This document shows positions 13,301 through 24,808 of a stretch of DNA of 64,000 nucleotides, piece after piece. Source of the DNA: Burhinus oedicnemus (lineage: Eukaryota; Chordata; Aves; Charadriiformes; Burhinidae). Position numbers and translations under genes: made by a program. Each line of letters begins with the position of its first letter. Positions within the stretch are counted from its first letter, which is position 1. The notes below the pieces were generated by a model. It saw only the letters and a program-made list of their open reading frames with translations. It was not told the DNA's origin and made no database searches. The stretch spans positions 1,829,685 to 1,893,684 of the forward strand of contig VFFE01009205.1 of the NCBI GenBank assembly GCA_008921705.1, given 5' to 3'.

Positions 13301-14472
13301 CTTTCTCAATTCTCATGTCTCCCACACCACTCAACAGAAAGGCAAGAAAATGCATTAGCTTAAAATTTACTAAGGCTAGATCTAAATTATCAAGTGGAGC
13401 AGACCAGAGAAGCTCTAGTGCAACACAGTTGTTGCTAATGGTCTGATATTCACAGTACATAGATTTTTAGGATGACTTTGAGGATTCAGAATACTAGTTG
13501 ATGCTACTGACTGAATGTGTATTGCAGTGGAGTGCATTAGGGGTAGGTACTCCTGGAGCACATCTTCAGTTTAGTCCGGTCCAAAAGGAGTCCAATTAAT
13601 GTGGTTCAAGATGTTAAATGCAAATAAAGCACCATAACTGGGGACAACTGAAAAGTTTTGCTTCATAAGCATGCTCCACATCAAAGCTGAAATAATCATA
13701 CAGGTTCATCTTATGTGACCTGACTGAATTAAAGTAGTTGAACTTTTTCAACAAGTTTGTCGTATTAAAAGGTTTTAACCAACAAAACATAATTACATTT
13801 AATCTAAACCTTCCGTTATTGCTTATGAATTGTTTGTATTTCTTCACGTCGAATAATTTGCATGGTATGGTCAACACAGTAAAAATTATGGAAAAAAAAA
13901 AATTAAAAAAAAGCCCAACAACCAAACCTAAAAAACACCCTAACTATATTTTTAGGTATTTTATATAAATGTTTTGGTATAAAAGCCTCAAAGTACACAG
14001 ATACAATCTTGATTTTTACCTATGGGGGGTAAATATAAAGAAGTTAAATGACTTGAACAGTTGATTCAGCAGCTGAGCTAAACAAACTTGCAAGTTTCAA
14101 ATGTGAAAAAGTCTTTAATCTGCAGACTATTCTGCCTGTCACTGCTGTATGAACAAGAATTGTACCACAGGGCGGTGGGGAGGGGGGAGAAAAATGAAAC
14201 AATTCTATAAGCCTGCAGATCTGTGGTTACAACCTCTCTGTCCTTTTAGTACTGCTAATAAAGCTTAATAAGGAGGGACGATTTAAAAGAAAGGGTCTCA
14301 GACTATTCTTATCATGGAAAATGTTGAATATAATTGATAAAGAGTTCTGGTTTATGCTTAATTGGTAAAATAGAGCATGGTTTTTGCCTTTTTTTCTGTT
14401 TTTTTCAATTAATTTTCAACCCTTTTTGAAGGTAAAATATCTTTTCTTTCTTTTTTTTTTTTTTATGCTTAG

Positions 14473-14606
14473 CCTGCGGTTTACTGTGGTCAGTGATCCC
14501 CCAGAAGATGAACAGGATCTTGAATGTGAAGATATCGGTTTTGCTTATGTCAGTTTGAGAGAGATATTCCAGAAGCAAAGAGATATCATTGAGCAAGATA
14601 TTGATG
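14473..14606 (+). CDS. RPGRIP1L: RPGRIP1L penultimate coding exon
   Basis: This exon has 134 bases: one base completing a Ser codon from the previous exon, 44 codons, and a final G. The peptide starts (S)[19 protein letters not shown], then has [13 protein letters not shown] and ends [25 protein letters not shown] is the part I recognise best as RPGRIP1L. It is the core of the C-terminal C2-like domain. The acceptor is TTATGCTTAG behind a long T tract. The only end that keeps frame with the last exon is before GCAAGT, a non-canonical GC donor. Reading on into the intron gives Gly-Lys-Phe and a stop within four codons. Confidence 0.93.
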
Positions 14607-14612
14607 GCAAGT
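14607..14612 (+). promoter_or_regulatory. RPGRIP1L: GC-type 5' splice site (GCAAGT)
   Basis: The exon boundary that joins Asp-Ile-Asp to Val-Phe-Asp in frame is followed by GCAAGT. This fits the consensus of GC-AG introns, with A, A, G, T at +3 to +6. The nearest GT is four bases further (14611). Using it would shift the frame and bring a stop six codons into the last exon. GC donors are a known minor class and are often alternatively spliced. A sequence variant or assembly error turning T into C cannot be excluded from one sequence. Confidence 0.8.
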
Positions 14613-17600
14613 TTTAGAGATTACTTTCTTGTAACCTTTTGTAACCTAAAAATTATTTGTTGAATTTCTGCTTTTCTCTGCAAGCTTTACTGTATAAGTA
14701 ATTGTTTGACATTGTTTCAATAGGAAATTCTTTAATATTAACTCATGACTTCCACATTTGTTTGCAAAAGTCAGCAGAAACTGTGTACTATTGTTATCCC
14801 TTAAAATCTGTTTTAAAAAAAACACCAAAACCAAACAGCATTCCTAGCTCATAGGAATTAGTTTATAAAACCTAACAACTTTCAGGACATGTCCACTCCT
14901 ATAATTCTCTATTTTATACAGCATACTTCATGCTAGTAAGACTATAAATATATATTTTGTAATTAAAATTTATGTCAGTAATTCTGTATTGCTAACGTCT
15001 ATATCTTATTTGAAGTTACGTTATAACTCCCAGAATGCCTCAAGCTTGTGTCCTCCATATGAAACCTGTATCTGAGACAATATAAAATAGTGGTGGCTTT
15101 GGTTAGGTGTCAGTTTAGCGTAAGCATTCTTCTGTAACAGACCATGACTGCACTTTTGCAGTGACTCATTAAAGCAAGGTAAGTAGGAGGTGTGGAATCT
15201 ACTGTTTCCTGGGCCTTATGACAGCATTTTTATAATGCTGATAAGAAGACTTGAGAAGGGTACTTGGTCCTTTCACAGTGAAGGAAAGTATTCTCCTTGC
15301 TTAGACTTTCCTGTTCCCTAGGGTAGCAGGGACATGGTTATCAATGGTATGTTTTTCTCCTTACCTGTTTCCTCTCCATCCTATTACCCCATTGTGGTAA
15401 AGCTCAGTGAAGAAGCTGAGAGTATATCTGTTATAAAACAGTCACTCTGCTATAACTGTAAGTGAACCAGCTTGATTACTAGACACAGTGCACCCATGTT
15501 CACACTCTTTGCAATAGCAAGAATTCTAGTTAGCTCTAGTAGAATGCCAAGCGAATGGGACTTCAGTGCTTCTCCTGCTGTGTCTAATTACCATACCTTA
15601 AGCGATGGGGAACTGAGTAGTAAGGGAAAGAAATAGGCTTTCTTATCCATTTCCATTATCGTGCATGATTTGCATCTGTGCTGTAGCTAAAATACTCAAA
15701 GTATGCATCAAAGTTCCAGGAACACAATAAGGAAAATTCTAAGAAGAGTCAAATTGCCATCCCCTGGAAAAATAATATATGGATTTGATGCTCTTCTTAC
15801 TGTGGCTGAACCACTTAATCTTTTCTCCACCAAGAATTTTTTTTTTCTAAGTAGTTGTATGAAAGCACAACTCCTTCAAAAAGGTATTTCATAGTCTCTC
15901 ACTGGAAAATTGTTTTTCTTCTGGATTTTATGGCCATAATTCCCATTGTCATAATTCCCATTTGATAATTTTGATTAGTGATATAAGTATAATTTTGTAA
16001 CCTTGAAATTCACCTCTCACAAAACTCTTAAAACTCCTAATCGTCATCTGAGATAGTAATTATGGCAGGAAGGACTGTTTTTTGTTACTAGTTGTTGTTC
16101 TGTCAAAAGGTAGTCTTTACTATGTGCGATTCAATACTGTGAGGAGCATTTCTTCCCCTAATCATAAGACATTTGAACTAATTTTTACTTTATGTACATT
16201 ATGTCTATGAAAGTGATAATAGTAGATAGAAATACTTTTACTCTTATTCCTATCCACACTTCTTCCCTTCCCTGCAGATTCTGTACAGTTTAGAGTTATT
16301 TTTTTTATTGCATCCATAACCATATTTTCTGAAAATTTTTAGAACTTTAAGAAAAATGAAATTAATTTTATGTTAATATACGTCAGATCACGGCAAAAGT
16401 AGAATATATCAGTATATTTTCTTGGGTGAAGTCATTGTAAAAGGATCTGTTCTTAAGATCTGGACACAGACTTCGATTAAATGTAATGGCACAATAAATA
16501 GAATTCCTAAATAATATTGTACACCACCTCTGAGGTGGATATTGGTTTGAGGGAAAAAGAATAAACCTATACACAGGAAAGTTCAGAGGATGCTATCACA
16601 TGAAGATCTAATCATTCTGAAGTTAGATACCATAAACTTCCTTCATTCTTTTCGAGGACTGCAAGCATGTATCTTTTTCATATCTTGTTCCTTTCATTGG
16701 TGAGTGTGTGAAAGTGGCCTACGTGAAATTTGAAGCAATTAAGTGAATGGGTAATCAAGAGGCTGGATGAAAAAGAGTATAGACAAGACATATAACAATA
16801 TGTCACAGAGATAATATGACAATATTAAAACTGAGAAAATAGAATTAATGTTATCTTCTGATATCGTTAGTTACAGTTATCCTACTGTTCTTGTAAGTAA
16901 AAACAATAATGTCCCCTGAAGTCTGCTCTTTTAAGTTGACAGTTCAACGAGTGATTTTTTGAAGAATATACAAAATGGTTTGGATCTCTAAGAATAGCAT
17001 CCAATCTGTCCTATAATAGCTCTATCAACGAAGTAAATGATGGAAGGTTTATCCCATGTTTCTCCTTCTCCAAACCTCTTCTGAGCTGGCCCAGCAGCCT
17101 AGAAGTTGTAGCATGCAGTATCATTGCATGTCCCAGAGTACTTATCCCAGTTTATATAGTAAATGTATAACCTTGCCATTTGTCTGCTGTTTAATTTGCC
17201 TTGAAAAGATGTGCTGTCAAGTTTATTTGTTTTTCTTCAAATTCCTTCTTGAGTCATGTTAGGCAGCCTCATTGCTTTTTATGCAGGACTGGGAAAGAGC
17301 CTCATTTTTGACTGTTAGCAGCATGTTTTTAATCACAGCAGCAGAGATTGTGGCCCTCTGGGCTTACTTAGATATTGTAAGAGAGTGCAATTTTAAATCA
17401 TGTTAGCTAATTTCTATGAAATAGAAATTTTAAATACTACTTTAAAACCCACGTACACAAAGATGAAGGTAGTTAAATAGTTTAGTCTAGGGGAAATACC
17501 ATCTTTGTCTGCACTTCACTATTTTACAACACATAGAAGCCTGGACTTAAAATAATTTTGCATTGCACCAACTGTAAAAAACAATTTGCTACTTAAATAC

Positions 17601-18032
17601 TAGTAACTGTCCAGGCTGATTTGGACCGGTTATACAAACAGTGTAGAAAATGCATTAATTGGTATATTTTTTACTTAAAACTATTTATAAGTATGCATAT
17701 ATGTCTTTAATAGAATTTGGAACATCTATATTTACATATTGTGAAAAATAATCTATACAGGCAACTGTCATACAGATACTTTTCTTTATTTCAAAGTTAA
17801 TTCCCACACTAATATTTTTATTGATGTACATTTTAGTTCTTGGAGTGCTCAGTTTCCAGTAGGCTGGGTACCTGAACTGGAAGATTTCTTTCTTTCTTGT
17901 TCATTTTTTTCCTCTTTTTTAAGCATATGCTAGGTGCCTTTTAATCTGCACAAATGCTAAGGAAATTTATCAGTACAAAAGCAAAACCTTAAGTAAAACT
18001 TCTAATGCTGTTTTCTGATGTTTCCTTTCTAG
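14607..18032 (+). other. RPGRIP1L: RPGRIP1L last intron (GC-AG)
   Basis: This intron runs from GCAAGT to TTTCCTTTCTAG, phase 1. A good branch-point candidate, TCTAATG, lies about 30 bases before the acceptor (18000-18006). No transposable element is recognisable. The segment at about 17270-17420 has a mixed, non-repetitive composition that could be regulatory. The remainder is AT-rich with nothing I can name. Confidence 0.85.
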
Positions 18033-18136
18033 TTTTCGATTCACAAGATGATAGTGCAGTAATTGGAAAGCTGAAAGTATCAGTGGAAGCCCTCCATGCA
18101 CTGCGTTCAGTCTATGAGGAATGCAAAGATGACTAG
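18033..18136 (+). CDS. RPGRIP1L: RPGRIP1L last coding exon and stop
   Basis: Two bases complete a Val codon, then 33 sense codons and TAG at 18134-18136. The peptide is (V)[18 protein letters not shown], then [11 protein letters not shown] and a final CKDD. The [14 protein letters not shown] segment closes the C2-like fold and matches the RPGRIP1L C-terminus as I know it. From memory the human protein has about three more residues after the DD pair, so the bird end looks slightly shorter. Together the four exons give 507 bases including the stop, encoding 168 residues without a break. Confidence 0.94.
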
Positions 18137-18500
18137 GAGGCACAAAAGGGAAGTTTGCCTACAGAAGTTCCTTCTCCCAATGTAAATACATGCTTGATAG
18201 TGCTTCAAAGATGAGATCTTTGTAATTCTTACAGTATATTTAATGTATAATTTATATGAAAAGGACGCTTGATTTGTAGTTGTAAAGTTTTGTATACTTT
18301 TCAGTCTGTTTGTTTTTATATTTCCCCCTAAGGCTAAGAATCTCTCCACAATGGACAACGTCTTGTAAATAATTAATACCTACATGATTGAATGATGTGC
18401 TTTATTTGCATTTTCAAGATTTTTTCCTACATAAAACAGTAATAAAAATGCAAGTCAAATTTTTAATTTTTAATAAAAAACCCATAAGCCTTAGAAAACT
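18137..18500 (+). other. RPGRIP1L: RPGRIP1L 3' UTR with two polyadenylation signals
   Basis: The stop is followed by AT-rich sequence with AATAAA at 18441-18446 and again at 18472-18477. Cleavage is expected 10-30 bases after one of them, so the right edge is approximate. An ATTAAA-type variant near 18592 and an AATAAA at about 20498 could serve longer transcripts. The end cannot be fixed without RNA data. Confidence 0.6.
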
Positions 18501-21500
18501 GATTAAAAATACTTTTATGTTATCCCTAATCACCCCACTAAATGGAATGCCTGTGATTAGCCTCATTAAGAGTTTTATACTGTGAAGATTTTATTAAAAG
18601 CAATATATGAAAATTACTTGGATTAATGTGTTAATCTGCCTCTTTAAAATGCTAATATCCATTTTATGCACATTAAATCTCAGTATGTGTTTTCTTTGAT
18701 GCATGCAGTTCCTATCAATTAAATATAAAAAATGAAGCTAGTTGCAGGACTTATTAAATTACTGCAACCTTTTTTTAAATAACTTTTACACTTCTACTAA
18801 CATTATAATCAGCTGTTTATGATTATCATGATTTGAAGTAGGGGGAGGGCAGGCACAATCATTTTTCTGTACAGTAAAAGATTTACTTTCAGCCAACATC
18901 TGTCAAATCACAAAAAGAAGCCATACAGTATCAGATTTTGCTTCACATAGTTTGAGCTGTAGGGACAGTGTTTTCATTTCTTTTTTGTGACTTTTAGAAC
19001 TTACATCAAACATACAATGAATTGTTGTATCTGAATAACCAGTGACTAGCTTGGAAAGTTAATTTTCCAGCTTTTAACCAATCTCAGTGAAGGATTTAAT
19101 TGATATTTTTAATGGAGCTGTGAATCAATGCTGTAGAAGGATTGTCTCTTGAGAACTAGGATATAATACATTTCATTTTTTTAATTTACTTTTTTATTTG
19201 TCATTTTCTTCAAAGGATTTTATAGGCTGCGGATTTCCACTGTTTGCAAACAGGCTATGTTTCTTCATAAGCATATGTAAAGTATTCAGAGAGATAAGTA
19301 ATTTATTAAAATCTACCTAATTTGCCGTGATATATTAAATCTCTGCTTCAGTGATCACAGACCATTTCATTTAGAGAATTAGGCATTCCCTCTTTGTGTG
19401 ATTAAAGCTCTGGAAAATGAGTTCTTTGCTCCTATTTGTGAACATTCAAAGCCTGCTAATGGCAAGAAGATGGAATAGATTATGAGACAATTCATTACAG
19501 TTCAACAGGAAAAAAAACCCCAGCTATAATGCAGAAATGCAAGTATGAATATCTGCATATAGTTTGAACCATCTGTGCTCCAGTGGCTTCAATAATGGCT
19601 CTTCGTCTTCAGTAGGCTTTGAAATGACATCCATACAATATTAATTTGTTGATGTACATTGAGGCCAATGGAATGAATATATTCTGACCACAGAAATCTC
19701 TGAATTCCAACATGAACTGATGGTTGACTCCATTTTAGGACCTGACATCTTCAGTAGTACTTCTCATCCAGACTTTGCCAGTCCTCGCAGCATTTCATTC
19801 CTCTGGAACTTTTAGGAGACCACAGACAGCTGCATTCCTAAATCTCTCCATTCTTCAGTTAATGGCCATATGTTTGTTGTCATTTGGGTTGGCGCTTAGT
19901 TCACCATTTTGGCCACTGTTTCTAGCTTTTTTTGGCTCTGTGTATCCATATTGTCAATAAGACTGTTATTATACATTACAATAATTTGAAACAGCTAGAT
20001 TCAACACTGAGATTAACTGGGTGGCTTTTTAGAAATTTAGTTGTGGTATCTGTCAGGAGGTTCTTATTATTCTTCTAATACTTTGCAAACCAAACTAAAT
20101 ATCCTGCACATAAACAAAGAAGCAAATTGTATTGAGTTTTCGTGTGTGACTGTTTACTGACTTGCAGGAGAACAATGTAACTGGTGCTTGTTTTCTTCTG
20201 AAATAAACCATGTGGTAAAATTAGAAAATCAGTGATGTTCCTCTCACTTAAATATTTACAGTAACACCCTTAGCACTTAGTCTTCACCATCTGAAGTTGA
20301 AAACTTAGAAATCAAGCATTCATATATTCATTGAACACAGACTTGTTTGGTAAATCACTGCAAAATATTCCAGTTGATGTTTGGTTACATTGTGTTAACT
20401 GTTCTCAGTGACTCCATCATTAACATGTATAATCAGGTCCCTAAACTGATTTCTTTGGAAGGCTCACTATTACTCAGTTTTGGATTTAAAAAAAAAAAAT
20501 AAATCTTTATTTCTATTCATGTTTATTACTAAGAGAGATATAATATTCAGTGAGGATTTTTCCAACAGATGGATTGTGTTATCTTATGCAATATAAACAT
20601 ATGAACATACTAGAAAGTTTTGCTCTTGCATTAAGTAGTCTGTATTTCCAACATGCTCTTAAATCTTAGGTCTAAATACAGCACTTTACAGGGAAAGTGG
20701 AGAATGTAACCTAGTGTTATTTTTGTCCAGATTTTAGCTATGAATATCTTGAAGAAAACCTACATCTATGTACTCTCTAGCCTAAGGCAAAAAGTATCCT
20801 TTTTTTGTGTGTGCAATATGTTAGTAAGCGCATTCCTTTTTGCATTTTAAAAAAGGAGCCTTATCAATGCTGGATACTACCATACTTTGAAATGTCACTT
20901 AATTGAAATTAGGTTTTGTGGAATAGATGAATATTTTCTATGGTGTAACTTGGATGCAACAGTGGGCCTGCATAAGATAAATTGTGCAGGGTTTTGCTAT
21001 TTTATATCTTTTCCCATTAATTGTTACAGCTTTGTTGTGATATCTGCTTATGTGATATAATAGCTGCTATTCTCCAAGTGTCCCAGGTATGTTTATCAAG
21101 ATGGAAACTTAAGTTTAGCTCAAAATACTTCTTTTTTTTTTTTTTTTTTTTTTTTTTTGGTAATATTGCGTTTTAACCTGTTATAACCTTAACCTAGGGA
21201 TGGAATTTATAAAAGCAAATACATCATGAACCAAGATAATGTCTGTGTGAACTTGATCATTTTTGCTGTACAGTAAGTCTCAGCTTATATGCCTATATAG
21301 TAGATATAACATGACAAAAACTTGCCTCACAGAACTTCTACAAATGAAGATCAGTATATATGTTAATAGTAACATTGCTTTAAAATGTTTTTTATTATTT
21401 CAAGGCATAGTAAGACATTATCATAACTCAACAAGTCACCAAAGATACCAAGAGTTAAGTATTAGCTATTAAATTTCATTTTCTTGTTTTGTGTTATAAC

Positions 21501-22375
21501 TGAGAAATAAATTCAAATACAAACTTAAAATTGTGCAACAAACTTTGTTGCATTTTTCAGAGCCAGAGAAATATTTTATATTGCAGCTAGATACATCTTT
21601 TTCCATGTGGTGATGATGACTTATCCATCAGTTTTTCCAGATATTCCACAAGTGAATAAATATTTTTATAAGATGTCCTTAACGTTACTGTTTATGATAC
21701 AAGTCTTAGTAATCAGACTACATCCCAGTCCTGCAACCAATACTGTATTGAATGCACTATGTTGCCTGTATAAAATTAATTGCAGAATATAAGTTCCAAG
21801 TTGATTCTTTTGTATGTGTGTGATAAAAATTTGCTTTTGGCCCAGTATGCTACAGGTATACTGCTCTGTGCTTTTCTTTAGTTCCTTTTTGGTATTGCTG
21901 ACAAATTTTAAGTCTCTTTGCATCTTTTAAAATGGGATGGGGTAACTTTTCAAGAACTTGATTTCATCAGAATAATTTCTCAAGGGAAGAATTTGACCTA
22001 TGTTTTATTTCTTATTATAGTGTAATCTTGGCACTCACAGGACATGACCTTGAAAGTCGCATATAACATAGACACTTTGGTCTTAATTCATAAGCACCAA
22101 ACTCCTTCTAAATCATGCATCTGTGGGCTTTAGAGGTATTTAAAAAGCTTTTCTTACTTCTAAGGTCCTTGCTGAATCAGCCTTCAAGCTCTCAACACTG
22201 CATGGGATTGAGGTCTAACTTAGTCCTAGTAAAGTTTCATTTCAAACAAAAGCTACTTGTAAATTATCAGATATCAGCTGAGGATATTTTGTCTAAGAAA
22301 ATAAGCAACTACGAACCTTCAAACAGAAATGCTTATAGCTTATTAATAGTAGTAGTTCTACCATAATACTGTATC
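18501..22375. other. Intergenic, no gene recognised
   Basis: AT-rich sequence downstream of RPGRIP1L. It contains a 26-27 base T run at 21132-21158 but no recognisable transposon, RNA gene or exon. Short open frames here show no domain or family resemblance. Confidence 0.65.
21132..21158. repeat. T27 homopolymer tract
   Basis: A pure T run of about 27 bases. It resembles the reverse-strand tail of a retrocopy, but no source sequence is recognisable on its left flank, where such a body would lie for a minus-strand copy's tail. Confidence 0.85.
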
Positions 22376-22609
22376 AGGATAGGATCATTGAGGTTAGAAG
22401 GGATCTCTAGGTTAGCTGGTCTCTGGTCCAACCTGCTGCAGGATTAGCTATTATGTTGAACCACATTGCTCAGGGCTGTATCCAACCTCGTCTTGAAAAC
22501 CTCCAAGGATGGAGACTGCGTAACTTCTCTGAGCAACCTGTTCCAATGCCTCATTGTCCTCATGGTGAAAAAAGGAGATACATTTCTAAACGTTACTTCA
22601 AATTGAAGC
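22376..22609 (-). mobile_element. Old CR1 LINE fragment
   Basis: Reverse-oriented CR1 3' part. It has AGGATCATTGAGGTTAGAAG at the left, then GGTCCAACCTGCTG, CCTCCAAGGATGGAGAC and CAACCTGTTCCAATGCCTC. The terminal octamers are decayed and the copy differs more from the CR1 pattern than those at 7735 or 9559, so it is probably an older subfamily. Confidence 0.9.
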
Positions 22610-24058
22610 CAAATCTAGATCTAAGCACGTGAAAACAGCTTTTGCACTTAATATACCATCTGATACCTAATTATTTTTTTTTTTTTAATTCTATGGATGG
22701 TATAAGCATGACCTTGTTTGTCATTTGTTTCAGCCACTTAACGTTTTGCACAGAAATACAAATAACTAGGCATTTTAGTATTGACTTTCATGCCTACTGC
22801 CTTGCAGTATGCCATCAAATTTCCATCCAGTTTTGTGAAGCAATTGACAAATAAAGCTATGTTATTGTTAACAATGTGGTTTGCCCCAATAATTTTTCTG
22901 TAGATTTCAGTAGTAAAATGTTTTCCAATTTACTGTGGTTTGTTCCTGGTTTTGTTATATTAGGCTTAGATTATTTTAAAAGTAAGAAAACAAACAGATA
23001 AATCAAACAAGACCAGACTTGCAATGAAATTATACTCCTCATGACTTTTATTCGTGAATTCTTAACACATTTTAGATTTACAAAGAAACTGCATTCCCTG
23101 AGCTGTGAGAAACAGGGATATAAACCTGGAAGCTCTGTCTACACCCATTTTCTGTATCAAAATATATCTTACTTCAGTAGTCCAACATCAATAGCTGCAA
23201 CAGTCCAGGACAGGTCTTGCACATGATCTAGCAATGATTTGTTTAACATTTTGTGTATTTGGAAAATAATCTATTTTCTATTTAGACAAATTGTCATTCT
23301 TGTTGAATGCAAAATTATTTCCTTATGCATTAAAGCCACAAGAACTGAACTTTCCTTGAAAAACCATTGGAAAAATGTGGTCCTTCTACTACAAAAAAAA
23401 AAAAAAAAAGTCAATTAAGTGAAGTTTCTTTTGCTTGAAGAACTATCATGCAACCAGTGATTATTCTGATTACCTACTCATAAGTTTGAATAGCTACAAT
23501 AGCTGATAGCCTTTGACTTCAGTGACAATGAAAAACCAAAAATGTATTACCATATATAGGGCAATTTTCCCAGAGAAATTAAAGGAGGAAACACCAATCT
23601 GCATCTGGCTCCAAACACGTAGTACACAAATAGTAAATAAACCACAGCAAACTTAAGAAGAGAACATACAGAAAATATTTCTACATTTTGAAAACATTCT
23701 TTAACATTATTTCCTCTGTAATAAGCAGTTATTGTAGTATACCAAAAGCAGACCCATTTGGAAACTTTACAGTAGGTTTGTAATGTCAATGGTATAATTT
23801 ACATCTTAGATGAAATACACAAAAATGGAACTATTTATAAAGCAGTATCAGTTGTGTATCAGCATACAGTAAATATAACCTGAGCAAGAATATATGTGGG
23901 TTTTTTTCTAGCCTATCTATAATTAAGTCAAACAAGTTAGTGTAACCTGTAATTTATTTTAAAATGGAATTTACAGTTATCTATTCAAAGTCTTTAGTAA
24001 TGGAGCTTTTCACAGGAGTTTGTGAGAGTAACAGGTGATTACATTTCCACCCACACCA
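22610..24058. other. Intergenic, no gene recognised
   Basis: AT-rich sequence with an A17 run at 23393-23409. No exon, RNA gene or transposon is recognisable. Confidence 0.6.
23393..23409. repeat. A17 tract
   Basis: A pure A run of 17 bases in intergenic sequence, with no recognisable retrocopy on its left. Confidence 0.85.
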
Positions 24059-24310
24059 TCAGACAAACAGGATAGGGGTCTGTAACATAGCCCCTGTACA
24101 GCTGTTAACGGAGCCTACAACAGCATCCATGTTGTGGAATGCACCGATTACTGTAGCTTTGTTAAATCTCTCTTCAGTATCTTCTCTTTTTGAGTTGGCC
24201 TGTTTAGGGAAAGCATGGAAATTGACTGTTATGAAGTCTGTAGAATGTGAGACATGCTGTTTCTCCATCTTCATCATTCTCTGGGGGACAGTCTCCCTAC
24301 AGCAGGTAAG
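24059..24310 (-). other. Exon-like or decayed coding segment, unidentified
   Basis: This short stretch is of mixed composition and open on both strands. On the minus strand a 72-codon frame (24277 down to 24059) has protein-like content, for example RFNKATVIGAFHNMDAVVG. On the plus strand the same stretch ends at a strong donor-like CTACAGCAG/GTAAGT (24298-24312). I recognise neither product. It could be a fragment of an old retrocopy, a non-coding exon or conserved regulatory DNA. The evidence is compositional only. Confidence 0.25.
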
Positions 24311-24748
24311 TGGAAGGATGACTTTCTACTAAAGGTGAAGGGTTTTTTTTAAATCAACATACAGAAAAGTTGTGGGAAAAACTGACAAGAACTCCTTAGA
24401 TGCTATAAATCAAAATACTTTTTCTTTTTGACTTGCACTTCAGTAAGTAGAAAGTCCACATCCTATCAGGCCCATAACCTTAATCCTTGCACTTGGTTGG
24501 TTGTAAATTTTTATGAACTTTTGGCAAGTTGCAATGGCAATAGAAAAAAAAATAGATCACAGGAAGATGTAGAGTGAAGAGATTAAGCTCTTTGGGGTGT
24601 AGAATTAGTTTATGGTTAAGAGGGCAACAGATTTGGAGATTTCTGTATTGTAACTGTGGGTATCATCTCTTTGAATTTCTTTCCTGTTGCGCTGTCAGCA
24701 GACTTCAGGTATCTTTTTTGTAACCAGAGAGCACTGCCTCAAAAATCA

Positions 24749-24808
24749 GGATCACAGAAAGGTTGAGGCTGGAGAGGACCTCTGGAGGCTACCTTGTCCA
24801 ACCCCACT
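24749..24808 (-). mobile_element. Short CR1 3'-end remnant
   Basis: About 60 bases with the reverse CR1 3' end pattern: GGATCACAGAAAGGTTGAGG, GGAGAGGACCTCTGGAGG and TTGTCCAACCCC. The body beyond is missing, so it is a strongly truncated insertion or a decayed remnant. Confidence 0.8.

Larger units (their letters stand above)
7136..14472 (+). other. RPGRIP1L: RPGRIP1L intron
   Basis: This is the largest complete intron in the window, phase 2. It contains two CR1 LINE fragments in reverse orientation (7735 and 9559), an A tract at 10313-10328 and otherwise AT-rich single-copy-looking sequence. The acceptor has a very long pyrimidine tract, about 14441-14464, before ATGCTTAG. I see no other gene. 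Confidence 0.85.
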
